Shown here in pieces: positions 53,564 to 62,229 of a DNA stretch of 64,000 nt (its first letter is position 1; every line of letters starts with the position of its first letter). The DNA is from Rhizobium sp. BK196 (GTDB lineage Bacteria > Pseudomonadota > Alphaproteobacteria > Rhizobiales > Rhizobiaceae): NCBI RefSeq assembly GCF_014193255.1, contig NZ_JACHZB010000007.1, positions 288,706 through 352,705 on the forward strand, given 5' to 3'. The notes below the pieces were generated by a model, which did no database searches, was not told the origin of the DNA, and worked only from the letters and a program-made list of their open reading frames with translations. A program made the position numbers and the translations under genes.

Positions 53564-53602
53564 TACTAAAAGTAACTTACGATAAGTAGCTTACGAAAAG
53601 TA
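53564..53602. promoter_or_regulatory. TetR operator region with 14-nt tandem repeats
   Basis: AGTAACTTACGATA (53571-53584) is followed at once by AGTAGCTTACGAAA (53585-53598) and a third partial copy AGTAT. Within it are inverted repeats TACT-AAA-AGTA (53564-53574) and ACTTA-CGA-TAAGT (53575-53587). It lies between divergent tetR and the oxidoreductase gene. Confidence 0.65.
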
Positions 53603-53648
53603 TATAAGCGATCGGTTTTGCTCGCAACGCCAACGAGGAGGTTTCCAA

Positions 53649-54269
53649 ATGCATGCGCTCATCGTCCTCGCCCATCCTAATTCCAGTTCCCTCAGTCACA
53701 GCGTCGCTGCGGGGATTGCCAAAGGCATATCGGCATTCGATGCTGCCAACACCTTTGAAATCGCGGATCTCACGGAAGAGGGTTTCGATCCCAGATTCAG
53801 CGAGGCCGATATTGCGGCGCATCGCCGGACAGCCGATGCACCGGCCGATGTCGTCGCCGAGCAGGCCAGGATTGATCGCGCCGATGCGCTAGTCCTGGTT
53901 TTTCCTGTCTATTGGTGGTCTATGCCGGGCTTGATGAAAGGCTGGATCGATCGCGTTTTTGCCAATGGCTGGGCCTATGACGACACGTCCGGCAGCAAAG
54001 TCGTGAAGAAGCTCAGCCATCTGCGCGTGCATCTCATTGGCATCGGTGGCGCGGATGCAGGCACTTATGAGCGGCACGGCTATTTCAGTGCCATGAAGAC
54101 GCAGATCGATCATGGGATTTTCGACTATTGCGGCGCCCACGTGGTGACGTCGGAACTGCTTCTCGATTCGGATGCGGGAGGTGCTTGCAAGCATGTCGAG
54201 GTAGCATACCGGATCGGTCGCGGTATCTCCAACGTCCGCGATCATAGTGCGACAGGCAGTGCAGCGTAA
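53649..54269 (+). CDS. NAD(P)H-dependent oxidoreductase, flavodoxin-like fold
   Basis: A 206-residue flavoprotein of the NAD(P)H quinone-reductase group (MdaB/KefF/WrbA-like fold). The N-terminal ALIVLAHPNSSSLSHS binds FMN or FAD phosphate, and VFPVYWWSMPGLMKGWIDRVFANGWAYD (about 84-111) is the family signature. It would reduce quinones by two electrons, a detoxifying reaction. The start has GAGGAGG upstream. It is controlled in all likelihood by the divergent TetR gene. Confidence 0.88.
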   Translation: MHALIVLAHPNSSSLSHSVAAGIAKGISAFDAANTFEIADLTEEGFDPRFSEADIAAHRRTADAPADVVAEQARIDRADALVLVFPVYWWSMPGLMKGWIDRVFANGWAYDDTSGSKVVKKLSHLRVHLIGIGGADAGTYERHGYFSAMKTQIDHGIFDYCGAHVVTSELLLDSDAGGACKHVEVAYRIGRGISNVRDHSATGSAA

Positions 54270-54324
54270 TCTGAGATGTGATCGCCACTGCGGCAAAATA
54301 CCCTTCAGAAACGACATCAGCCGC

Positions 54325-54353
54325 TTGACTATGACGGGCATCGCCCATAAACA
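54325..54353 (+). promoter_or_regulatory. probable promoter of serC
   Basis: TTGACT (54325-54330), a 17-nt spacer, and TAAACA (54348-54353) form a plausible sigma-70 promoter that would start the transcript near 54360, just before the leader hairpins. Confidence 0.45.
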
Positions 54354-54357
54354 CGGC

Positions 54358-54413
54358 GGCGGGACACTCCTCCCCAACGAGGAGCCATCTATCTGGAAGG
54401 GTAGCAATATGGC
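54358..54413 (+). promoter_or_regulatory. structured serC leader (serC-motif-like)
   Basis: Two adjacent hairpins fill the short 5' leader. The first is CTCCTC (54367-54372) with GAGGAG (54379-54384). The second pairs GCCAT (54384-54388) with ATGGC (54409-54413) and CTA with TAG. The second stem contains the serC start codon, and its loop holds the GGAAGG ribosome site. A conserved RNA called the serC motif was described upstream of serC in alphaproteobacteria. I infer that this is a member, without an alignment to prove it. Confidence 0.6.
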
Positions 54414-55587
54414 AAATACCGCAAAGCCGGACGTGCGTCCGCAAAACACTCATTTTTCTTCTGGCCCCTGCGCGAAACGTCCTGGTTGGACGCTCGAAGC
54501 TCTTTCCGATGCGGCTCTTGGCCGTTCGCATCGTGCGAAAGTCGGCAAGGCCAAGCTGAAGCAGGCGATCGATCTTACCCGCGAAATTCTGGAAGTGCCG
54601 GCGGATTACCGTATCGGCATCGTGCCGGCTTCCGATACCGGCGCTGTCGAGATGGCCCTCTGGTCGCTGCTCGGCGAGCGCGGTGTCGACATGGTCGCCT
54701 GGGAAAGCTTCGGCGCCGGCTGGGTTACCGACGTCGTCAAGCAGCTCAAGCTGAACGACGTCCGCAAGATCGAAGCCGGTTACGGTGAACTTCCGGATCT
54801 TTCCGCCGTCGATTTCGACCGTGACGTGGTCTTCACCTGGAACGGCACCACTTCGGGCGTTCGCGTACCGAATGCCGACTTCATCCCGGCCGACCGCAAG
54901 GGCCTGACGATCTGCGATGCGACGTCAGCCGCTTTCGCGCAAGAACTCGATTTCGCAAAGCTCGATGTCGTCACCTTCTCCTGGCAGAAGGTTTTGGGTG
55001 GCGAGGGTGCGCATGGTATCCTCATCCTGTCGCCGCGCGCCGTCGAACGCCTCGTCTCCTATCAGCCGGCATGGCCGCTGCCGAAAATCTTCCGCCTGAC
55101 CTCGGGCGGCAAGCTGATCGAAGGCATCTTCCAGGGCGAAACGATCAACACGCCTTCGATGCTCTGCGTCGAGGACTATATCGATGCGCTGCTCTGGGCC
55201 AAACAGCTCGGTGGCCTTAAGGCACTGATTGGCCGCGCCGATGCCAATGCAAAGGTTATCGCCGATTTCGTAGCCGCAAACGGCTGGATCGCCAATCTCG
55301 CCGTCAAGCCGGAGATCGAATCCAACACCTCGATCTGCTTGAAGATCGTCGACAAGGATGTTGCCGCCCTCGACGCCGATGGCCAGGCGGATTTCGCCAA
55401 GGGTCTCGTCGCTCTTCTTGAGAAGGAAGGCGTCGCCTATGACATCGGCGCTTACCGAGACGCTCCGTCCGGTCTTCGGATCTGGGCAGGTGCCACGATC
55501 GAGACTGCCGATATGCAGAAGCTGATGCCGTGGCTTTCCTGGGCCTTCGAAACGCAGAAAGCTGCGCTTTCCCAGGCTGCTGCCTGA
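54409..55587 (+). CDS. serC: phosphoserine aminotransferase
   Basis: SerC (392 aa) is a PLP enzyme that transaminates 3-phosphohydroxypyruvate to phosphoserine. The opening NTHFSSGPCAKRPGW matches the long-type (methanogen/alphaproteobacterial) phosphoserine aminotransferases; the PLP lysine is in FSWQKVLGGEGAHG. The ATG at 54409 has GGAAGG about 9 nt upstream and is embedded in the leader hairpin. serA follows after 85 nt, together forming the first two steps of serine synthesis. Confidence 0.95.
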   Translation: MANTAKPDVRPQNTHFSSGPCAKRPGWTLEALSDAALGRSHRAKVGKAKLKQAIDLTREILEVPADYRIGIVPASDTGAVEMALWSLLGERGVDMVAWESFGAGWVTDVVKQLKLNDVRKIEAGYGELPDLSAVDFDRDVVFTWNGTTSGVRVPNADFIPADRKGLTICDATSAAFAQELDFAKLDVVTFSWQKVLGGEGAHGILILSPRAVERLVSYQPAWPLPKIFRLTSGGKLIEGIFQGETINTPSMLCVEDYIDALLWAKQLGGLKALIGRADANAKVIADFVAANGWIANLAVKPEIESNTSICLKIVDKDVAALDADGQADFAKGLVALLEKEGVAYDIGAYRDAPSGLRIWAGATIETADMQKLMPWLSWAFETQKAALSQAAA

Positions 55588-55600
55588 TGTGATCGCATCC

Positions 55601-55622
55601 GGCTCCGTCTGAGGGCGGAGCC
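55601..55622 (+). other. hairpin between serC and serA
   Basis: GGCTCCG (55601-55607) pairs with CGGAGCC (55616-55622). There is no following U run, so it may be a processing or attenuating element that lowers read-through from serC into serA rather than a full terminator. Confidence 0.5.
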
Positions 55623-55672
55623 TTGCATTCCCAATTCAAGTTTATCGCTGAACTCTTTGAAGGAGGCCCAAC

Positions 55673-57268
55673 ATGGCACCTCGCGTTCTCGTATCCGACG
55701 AACTGTCGGAAACCGCCGTCCAAATCTTCCGTGATCGCGGCGTCGAAGTCGATTTCCAGCCGCAGCTCGGCAAGGACAAGGACAAGCTGTTCGAAGTCAT
55801 CGGCAATTATGACGGTCTTGCCATCCGCTCCGCCACCAAGGTGACGGAGAAAATCATCGAAGCGGCCAAAAACCTCAAGGTCGTCGGCCGCGCCGGCATC
55901 GGCGTCGACAATGTCGATATCCCGGCCGCTTCGCGCCGTGGCATCATCGTCATGAACACGCCCTTCGGCAACTCGATCACGACAGCTGAACACGCAATCG
56001 CCCTTATGTTTGCCGTTGCCCGCCAGCTTCCGGCTGCCGACACTTCTACGCAGGCCGGCAAGTGGGAGAAGTCGAAGTTCATGGGTGTCGAAATCACCGG
56101 CAAGACGCTCGGCGTCATCGGTGCCGGCAATATCGGCTCCATCGTCTGCGCCCGCGCCATCGGCCTGAAGATGCATGTCGTTGCCTACGATCCGTTCCTC
56201 TCCAAGGAGCGTGCCGAAGAGATGGGCGTCACCAAGGTCGAGCTCGACGAGCTGCTCGCCAGGGCAGATTTCATCACGCTGCACGTGCCGATGACGGACA
56301 AGACCCGTGGCATCCTGAATAAGGAAGCGCTTGCCAAGACCAAGCCCGGCGTTCGGATCATCAATTGCGCCCGCGGCGGTCTCGTCGATGAGGCAGCGCT
56401 TGCCGATGCCATCAAGTCCGGCCATGTCGCCGGCGCCGCCTTTGACGTTTTCGAAGTCGAACCCGCCAAGGAAAGCCCGCTCTTCGGCCTGCCGAACGTC
56501 GTCTGCACGCCGCATCTCGGCGCATCGACCACGGAAGCGCAAGAGAACGTCGCTCTGCAGGTGGCCGAGCAGATGGCTGATTATCTCGTCAACGGGGCGG
56601 TTTCGAACGCCATCAACATGCCGTCGATCACGGCTGAAGAAGCGCCGATCCTGAAGCCGTTCATCAGGCTCGCCGATGTCCTCGGCGCTTTCGTCGGCCA
56701 GGTCACCGAAGAGCCGATCAAGGAGATCGAGATCCTCTATGATGGCGTAACCGCCAGCATGAACACTCGAGCGTTGACGTCTGCGGTTCTCGCCGGTCTG
56801 ATCCGGTCACAGGTGGCTGACGTCAACATGGTTTCAGCCCCGATCATGATCAAGGAAAAGGGCATCATCCTCTCCGAGGTCAAGCGCGACAAGTCGGGTG
56901 TCTTCGACGGCTACATCAAGCTGACGGTGACGACGGAATCCATGACGCGTTCTGTCGCCGGCACGGTCTTCTCTGATGGCAAGCCGCGCTTCATTCAGAT
57001 CAAAGGCATCAACCTCGACGCCGATGTCGGCAACCACATGATCTACATCACCAATACCGACGTTCCGGGCATGATTGGCTTTATCGGCACGACGCTTGGT
57101 GCTGCCGGCGTCAACATCGCCAACTTCCAGCTCGGTCGTGACAAACAGGGCGGCGATGCGATCGCTCTACTCTATGTCGATGCTGCGGTTGACGATGTCG
57201 TTCTAAACAAGCTGACGGCCAATCCGGCGATCCGCCAGGCAAAGCCGCTGACCTTCAACGTCGACTGA
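55673..57268 (+). CDS. serA: D-3-phosphoglycerate dehydrogenase (with ACT domain)
   Basis: SerA (531 aa) oxidises 3-phosphoglycerate with NAD, the committed step of serine synthesis. Segments: RAGIGVDNVDI substrate domain, GKTLGVIGAGNIGS nucleotide motif (about 143-156), catalytic His in TPHLGASTTEAQENVA, then an intervening domain (about 320-450) and a C-terminal ACT domain (about 455-531) for feedback by serine. This is the long type-1 PGDH. Start has GAAGGAGG. A terminator follows. Confidence 0.97.
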   Translation: MAPRVLVSDELSETAVQIFRDRGVEVDFQPQLGKDKDKLFEVIGNYDGLAIRSATKVTEKIIEAAKNLKVVGRAGIGVDNVDIPAASRRGIIVMNTPFGNSITTAEHAIALMFAVARQLPAADTSTQAGKWEKSKFMGVEITGKTLGVIGAGNIGSIVCARAIGLKMHVVAYDPFLSKERAEEMGVTKVELDELLARADFITLHVPMTDKTRGILNKEALAKTKPGVRIINCARGGLVDEAALADAIKSGHVAGAAFDVFEVEPAKESPLFGLPNVVCTPHLGASTTEAQENVALQVAEQMADYLVNGAVSNAINMPSITAEEAPILKPFIRLADVLGAFVGQVTEEPIKEIEILYDGVTASMNTRALTSAVLAGLIRSQVADVNMVSAPIMIKEKGIILSEVKRDKSGVFDGYIKLTVTTESMTRSVAGTVFSDGKPRFIQIKGINLDADVGNHMIYITNTDVPGMIGFIGTTLGAAGVNIANFQLGRDKQGGDAIALLYVDAAVDDVVLNKLTANPAIRQAKPLTFNVD

Positions 57269-57295
57269 GTTTTCCTCCCAAGGAAAGACATGAAT

Positions 57296-57324
57296 AACCG
57301 GTCCGGTCTCCGGGCCGGTTTTTT
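57296..57324 (+). terminator. terminator after serA
   Basis: AACCGG and CCGGTT with an inner CCGG/CCGG stem (57296-57320, one G-U pair) are followed by a run of T. Confidence 0.9.
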
Positions 57325-57358
57325 CTATAGTCCAGCGCATGTCGTCAGTGATCTGTGA

Positions 57359-57577
57359 TCAGTGGCGGCGGGTGGCATTCGTGTCGTGATGCAGGAAAGT
57401 GTCTCTGTTCGCGTCGAACACCCTAAAGAACTCGTCCCAGGAAATGTTCTCGACAGAGTTTTCTGGCCTGCCGAAATCGACGCCGACCTGGCCGCTTCTG
57501 ATTCGGGCGGGATGGCCGCCGCGTGCTTCGATCCATTCCCGGATTTTATCATGATCTGTCATTGTGGACGCGCCCAT
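57359..57577 (-). CDS. small conserved hypothetical protein
   Basis: A 72-residue protein with the recognisable run DKIREWIEARGGHPARI followed by VDFGRPENSVENISWDEFF. Similar short proteins of unknown function are common in many bacteria (sometimes misnamed as glucan-branching enzyme fragments), with a WxEFFxxF core. The ATG at 57575-57577 has GGGAGG 5 nt upstream; ATGs at 57580 and 57562 are alternatives. Convergent with serA. No function is assigned. Confidence 0.72.
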   Translation of the reverse strand: MGASTMTDHDKIREWIEARGGHPARIRSGQVGVDFGRPENSVENISWDEFFRVFDANRDTFLHHDTNATRRH

Positions 57578-57759
57578 CATCGCCTCCCTGCGGACGGGTT
57601 GTATTTTCAACTAGAAATAACTCCTTGGAAATGAATTGGTTCCAACTGAAAATGAGGTATGGGTCCGACCTTCGTCCTGGCCACCTGGGTGGAACTTTCA
57701 GCTAAGCCGCGGATGGCTGGCTTGAAGCACAGATCGATTACCGCCGGCTGAAGAAGGCA

Positions 57760-58638
57760 TTAGCCTGAGATCATGGTATCGAAGGTATCGGCAGCCTTGC
57801 TGCGATAGCGCTCCTCATGGCGCAGCAGGAAGAAGGGACGGGGCTGGGCCGGCACGTTCACTTCGGTGAGAAGACCGTTGCGCAGCCTCATTGCAACAAC
57901 GCTTCGTGACATCAGTGTCGCGCCGATACCGGCTTCGACAACGCCGACGAGCGGTTCGTTTTCCGGCAGCACCATCGCGATTTCCAGCGCCTCAATGTCG
58001 AGCCCGGCCTTTTGCAGAAGACTTTCGAAGGCAAGACGGGTACCCGATCCCTGTTCGCGCAGGACCCATTGTGTCTGGGGAAAATCGGACGGACTGCGTG
58101 CTTTGCCATCCGCCCAGGGGTGACTAGGAGCAACGACGACGATCATCTCGTCAAGAGCGATTTTCCTTGCCGAAACGCCACGCCTTTCACTCGGCCACTC
58201 GATGAGGCCTACCTCCACCTCGCCATTGGCAACAGCGTCCGACACTTCAGCTGTGTTGCCGATGCGGATTGTCAGTTCGATGCCTGGATATCTTCGGCGG
58301 AACGCGACGAGCCGTGGCGATAGCCAATAGCCGCCGATCGTTTGGCTCGCCATGATCGTAAGTTCTCCGTGCATAAGACCGGAGAGGTCTACGAGCGCGG
58401 CTTCCGCCGCCTTTGCACTTGTCAGCACAGCATGCGCTTCCTTCAGGAACAGCTTACCGGTCCGGTTCAGTACGATCGAGCGGCCGACGCGGTCGAAGAG
58501 GGTGACGCCATGGCGTGTCTCCAGTGCTGTAACTGCGGCGCTAACGGCCGACTGAGTCATGTTCAGGTGAGCCGCCGCCTTCGTGATATGCTGACGCGCC
58601 GCCACCTCCACGAATATTCTGAGCTGCTCCAGTGTCAT
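57760..58638 (-). CDS. LysR family transcriptional regulator (CysB/CbbR-like)
   Basis: A 292-residue LysR regulator: HTH (about 1-60, ITKAAAHLNMTQSAVSAAVTALE), then a substrate-binding domain with TIGGYWLSPRLVAFRRRYPGIEL. The N-terminus and effector lobe resemble the YeiE/CysB-like and CbbR-like groups. It is divergent from a TDT exporter, 108 nt apart, and probably controls it. The ATG at 58636-58638 has GGAGGTG upstream. Confidence 0.9.
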   Translation of the reverse strand: MTLEQLRIFVEVAARQHITKAAAHLNMTQSAVSAAVTALETRHGVTLFDRVGRSIVLNRTGKLFLKEAHAVLTSAKAAEAALVDLSGLMHGELTIMASQTIGGYWLSPRLVAFRRRYPGIELTIRIGNTAEVSDAVANGEVEVGLIEWPSERRGVSARKIALDEMIVVVAPSHPWADGKARSPSDFPQTQWVLREQGSGTRLAFESLLQKAGLDIEALEIAMVLPENEPLVGVVEAGIGATLMSRSVVAMRLRNGLLTEVNVPAQPRPFFLLRHEERYRSKAADTFDTMISG

Positions 58639-58746
58639 GTCACCTCCATCAATCATTCGATTTTATCGAACAGAATTAGAAAGATAAATCGTTGGAAGCG
58701 ATTATTTTGTGCCGATATGAAAGCGGTCAACGAAAGGACACCAACT

Positions 58747-59871
58747 ATGACCGCCCTGCATCTATCTCCTTCTGTACCGATTGTTCGCCCGCGCATGCAT
58801 GTCTTGCGCCACTTCACGCCAAACTGGTTTGCGACGACGATGGGGACCGGCATCCTTGCCGTCTGCTTCGGTCAGTTTCCGGGTCTGACGGCAGTCCACA
58901 CGACAGGCGAGATGCTGTGGCTCGCGGATATCGTCCTGTTTGCAGTGTTAACCTGCATCTATGCCGGGAAGTGGTTGCTACACCCCGGCGCTGCGCTCAG
59001 GGCATTCGACCATCCCGTCGTCTCGATGTTCTTCGGTTGTATACCGATGGGCCTTGCGACCATCGTCAACGGTTTCCTGATCTTCGGATCAGGCCTGTTG
59101 GGTGAGATAAGCGTCTCTATCGCAGCGGAGCTATGGTGGGTGGATGCGGCGTTGGCGGTTCTGGCGGGTCTTGCCATTCCGATGGTCATGTTTACACGGC
59201 AGCGGCATGCAATCGAGCATATGAGCGCCGTCTGGCTGCTGCCGATCGTCGCTTCTGAGGTGGCGGCTGCAAGCGGCGGATTATTGGTGCCGCATCTTGC
59301 CGAAGGTGCGCAGCTTCCGGTACTTTTTGCGAGCTTCGTGCTCTGGTCCTGCTCGGTGCCGCTGGCGCTCGGCATTCTCGTCATCCTCTTCCTGCGCATG
59401 GCTCTGCACAAGCTGCCGCACGCCAGCATGGCAGCGACGAGCTTCCTTGCCCTCGGCCCTGTCGGTACCGGTGCACTTGGCCTTGCTCTGTTTTCCATCA
59501 ATGGCGGGCAGGCTCTTGCAGCCGGCGGCCTTGGTGCGCTGGCTCCGGCGATTTCGGGCGCGGCTTTGCTCGGTGCTGTCTTGCTTTGGGGCTATGGCCT
59601 CTGGTGGCTTGGTCTGGCGATCGCCATCACCATCAACCACCTGCGGCAAGGTTTGCCCTTCAATCTCGGCTGGTGGGGCTACACCTTCCCGATCGGCGTC
59701 TATGCCGTCGCGACACTGCGGCTCGCCAATATCTTTCCGTTGCCGGCGCTGACGGGGTTCGGGGAGGTTCTGGTTGCAGCCCTTGCCGCAATCTGGGTCG
59801 TCGTCGCCATCCGCACGAGCTGCGGCGCCTATAATGGTTCGCTCTTCGTCGATCCGTGCCTGGAGAGCTGA
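58747..59871 (+). CDS. TDT family exporter (TehA/SLAC1/sulfite-efflux-like)
   Basis: A 374-residue membrane protein with about ten hydrophobic helices, starting FTPNWFATTMGTGILAVCFG (about 20-39), the classic opening of the tellurite-resistance/dicarboxylate transporter (TDT) family, which includes TehA, SLAC1 and the sulfite pump SSU1. Similar Rhizobiales genes are often placed beside a LysR gene. Candidates for the substrate are sulfite, a C4-dicarboxylate or an anion; sequence alone does not choose. ATG at 58747. Confidence 0.86.
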   Translation: MTALHLSPSVPIVRPRMHVLRHFTPNWFATTMGTGILAVCFGQFPGLTAVHTTGEMLWLADIVLFAVLTCIYAGKWLLHPGAALRAFDHPVVSMFFGCIPMGLATIVNGFLIFGSGLLGEISVSIAAELWWVDAALAVLAGLAIPMVMFTRQRHAIEHMSAVWLLPIVASEVAAASGGLLVPHLAEGAQLPVLFASFVLWSCSVPLALGILVILFLRMALHKLPHASMAATSFLALGPVGTGALGLALFSINGGQALAAGGLGALAPAISGAALLGAVLLWGYGLWWLGLAIAITINHLRQGLPFNLGWWGYTFPIGVYAVATLRLANIFPLPALTGFGEVLVAALAAIWVVVAIRTSCGAYNGSLFVDPCLES

Positions 59872-59967
59872 TCGCCTGGCGCTAACACAACTGGCTCAAT
59901 CATTCGTTATGTTGAGAATGCCAGGTAGCATTGCATACTTTCCGCGGGGCTGAAAAGGAGGATGCAC

Positions 59968-60069
59968 ATGAAACACTATACGCTGTCGATGATCGGTCTG
60001 GCCCTCATGACCGCCATTATCGCCAATCTCGGCATTGCACTTGCCTGCAACAAATTGATCGGCACCTGA
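59968..60069 (+). CDS. 33-residue single-helix membrane peptide
   Basis: A tiny gene with a strong AAGGAGG site 8 nt before its ATG and a strong terminator right after it. The peptide is a basic N-terminus (MKHYT) and one hydrophobic helix (about 6-27) with a single Cys (CNKLIGT end). It has the look of the small inner-membrane proteins found in rhizobia. It is too short for routine gene callers. No function is known to me. Confidence 0.6.
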   Translation: MKHYTLSMIGLALMTAIIANLGIALACNKLIGT

Positions 60070-60093
60070 GGCGATATCATCCATCCTTTTCCT

Positions 60094-60122
60094 AAAGGCG
60101 CAGCTCCGGCTGCGCCTTTTTT
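60094..60122 (+). terminator. terminator after the 33-residue peptide gene
   Basis: A perfect 11-bp stem, AAAGGCGCAGC (60094-60104) with GCTGCGCCTTT (60109-60119), has a TCCG loop and a T run. Confidence 0.9.
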
Positions 60123-60169
60123 GATGCCTTTCCCTTTTCCATGCTGCATTGCACCCTAACTGTGCCTGC

Positions 60170-61270
60170 ATGACGGAGTTTCTGAACGACATCCGCGCCG
60201 AAGGCATATGGCTGCCGGACTGGCTTGCGAGCGTCATCATCTTCGCAGTCGTCATCTCGGTGACGCTCTTTACGCATCGCATTCTCTTCCGTCTGCTGAC
60301 GCAGTTGGTTGAAGGCAAGGATCTCTTCTGGCGCTCGCTCGTCTCGCGCCTGAAGCGGGTCGTGCGGCTAGCCATGCTGGTGGCCGCCCTTTCCTTCGGG
60401 GCGACGATTGCGCCGTTGACGGATACGCAGTCGGCGACTGTCCGGCATATCCTGCTCATTTTCTTCATCGTGCTCGTTGCCTGGATGGCCAAGACCGTCA
60501 AGCATATCTGGATGACGGTCTATCTCAGACGGTTCAAGCTCGATGCCGAGGACAATCTTCTGGCACGCAAGCACGTAACGCAGACGCGTATCATGGAACG
60601 CGTCGTCGATCTTTTGATCGTCATCGTGACGATTTCGGCCTGTATGATGACCTTTGATGCGGTCCGTCAATATGGCGTCAGCCTGCTCGCCTCCGCCGGT
60701 GTGGCGGGTATCGTCGTCGGTCTCGCGCTGCAGCCTGTGCTGAAAAACCTTTTCGCCGGCATTCAGCTCGCCATCACCCAGCCAATTCGCATCGACGATG
60801 CGTTGCTGGTCGAAGGCGAGTGGGGCAGGGTGGAAGAGATCACCTCGACCTATGTCGTCGTGCAATTGTGGGATTGGCGGCGGATGATCCTGCCGCTCAG
60901 CTACTTCATCGAGAACCCGTTCCAGAACTGGACGCGCGAAAGCTCGGCGCTGATCGGCACCGTCATGATCTATCTGGATTACAGCGTGCCGGTAGAGGTC
61001 ATTCGCAGGAAGGTGGAAGAGATCGCGCAAGGTTCAAAGCTTTGGGATCGGCGCGTAGTCAATGTTGCCGTTACGGATTTTCGGGAGGCGGTGACGGAAA
61101 TCCGCATTCTCGTGTCGGCATCGAATTCCGCCCGCACCTTCGATCTGCGCTGTGAGGTTCGCGAGAAGCTGATCGATTTCATCCAGCGCGAATATCCGGC
61201 ATCCTTGCCACATGTGCGGGCGGTGATGAACGAGCCGCCCGCTCGAGGCCGGCGTGAGGCGGCAGAGTAG
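60170..61270 (+). CDS. MscS-family mechanosensitive ion channel
   Basis: A 366-residue MscS-type channel: helices at about 18-36, 62-80, 90-110 and 145-165 lead to the pore helix with LLASAGVAGIVVGLALQPVLKNLFAG (about 173-198), then the beta domain with DALLVEGEWGRVEEITSTYVVV and the cytosolic part. A smaller relative of the 691-residue channel at 15.4 kb, lacking the extra helices and signal peptide. The start codon at 60170 is inferred; a weak ribosome site precedes it. Confidence 0.88.
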   Translation: MTEFLNDIRAEGIWLPDWLASVIIFAVVISVTLFTHRILFRLLTQLVEGKDLFWRSLVSRLKRVVRLAMLVAALSFGATIAPLTDTQSATVRHILLIFFIVLVAWMAKTVKHIWMTVYLRRFKLDAEDNLLARKHVTQTRIMERVVDLLIVIVTISACMMTFDAVRQYGVSLLASAGVAGIVVGLALQPVLKNLFAGIQLAITQPIRIDDALLVEGEWGRVEEITSTYVVVQLWDWRRMILPLSYFIENPFQNWTRESSALIGTVMIYLDYSVPVEVIRRKVEEIAQGSKLWDRRVVNVAVTDFREAVTEIRILVSASNSARTFDLRCEVREKLIDFIQREYPASLPHVRAVMNEPPARGRREAAE

Positions 61271-61272
61271 AT

Positions 61273-62229
61273 CTACCGCATCGGCGCTTCTGCTTCGCCT
61301 TCCACCGGCGTCGTTGCGATCTGCGATTGCGTATCACCGGAGGCGACGGCTGCGGGCAGAGGCACCTGACGCTTGCGCTCGCGGATCAGCGTCAGCAGGC
61401 CGGAGCAGACGATGAGTATGATGCCGAGAGCCATCGGCAGATCGACGCTGTCGTTGAAGAAGAGATAACCGAAGGCGATCGCCCAGATCATCTGGCTGTA
61501 TTGCGGTGTCGCAACCAGCGTTGCGGGGGCAAGCCGCGCGGCGGTCATCAGCATGACATTGCCGGCAGCGCCAAGCAGGCCGTAGCTGGCGAGAAAGAGC
61601 CATTGCTGCGGGCTTGGTACGACTACCTGCGAGAGCATGAGCAGGCCGCTGACGATGAGAGTGCCAAGCAGCGAAGCGCCATAGAGTGAAAGGCGCTTTT
61701 CGGCCGGGCCGAGCTTGCGCAGGATGACGATGGCAATGGCCGCCGCGATCGCTCCGATGGTCGCTGCCAGATGGCCGACGGACAAATCGCGGAAGCCAGG
61801 TCTGAGAACCACCAGCACGCCGAGGAAGCCGACGATGACGGCTGCCCAGCGCTGCCAGCGCACATCTTCCTTCAGGAAGATCACTGAGAGAATAGTGACG
61901 AAGGAAGGCAGCAAAAAGAGAAGGCAGAAGGCCTCTGCCATCGGCAGCTTGGTGAAGGTGATGATGGAGGCGATTGCGCCGGTCGCACCGGCCGCAAAGC
62001 GCACCAACCATAGTGGCCGGTTCGTCGTCCTGAAAACGTCCAACCAAGAGTCGCCCGGCCCCTTGATGACGGGCAGGGCGGCGAGGCTGAGGATCGCACC
62101 CGTGAAGGCGACCTGGAACGAGGGAACCGTGCCGTGCAGGGCCTTGATGGATGCATCGCTGAAGGCAAACACGGCATAGGCCGCAAATGCGACAAGGACG
62201 CCACGAAGCGTGGTGGAGGCGGCTGTCAT
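61273..62229 (-). CDS. DMT superfamily transporter (EamA-type)
   Basis: A 318-residue permease with ten hydrophobic helices in two EamA repeats (about 8-145 and 160-290). Segments include FAFSDASIKALHG in helix 1, SIITFTKLPMAEAFCLLFLLPSFVTIL and FNDSVDLPMALGIILIVCSGLL. Such proteins export amino acids or other small metabolites; the substrate is unknown. Its stop lies 3 nt from the MscS stop on the other strand (convergent). Confidence 0.88.
   Translation of the reverse strand: MTAASTTLRGVLVAFAAYAVFAFSDASIKALHGTVPSFQVAFTGAILSLAALPVIKGPGDSWLDVFRTTNRPLWLVRFAAGATGAIASIITFTKLPMAEAFCLLFLLPSFVTILSVIFLKEDVRWQRWAAVIVGFLGVLVVLRPGFRDLSVGHLAATIGAIAAAIAIVILRKLGPAEKRLSLYGASLLGTLIVSGLLMLSQVVVPSPQQWLFLASYGLLGAAGNVMLMTAARLAPATLVATPQYSQMIWAIAFGYLFFNDSVDLPMALGIILIVCSGLLTLIRERKRQVPLPAAVASGDTQSQIATTPVEGEAEAPMR

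Noticed and set aside
55304..56542. 412-codon minus-strand frame spanning the serC end and serA
   Set aside because: It runs across the serC-serA gap but has no start signal or domain, whereas both plus-strand genes are certain.
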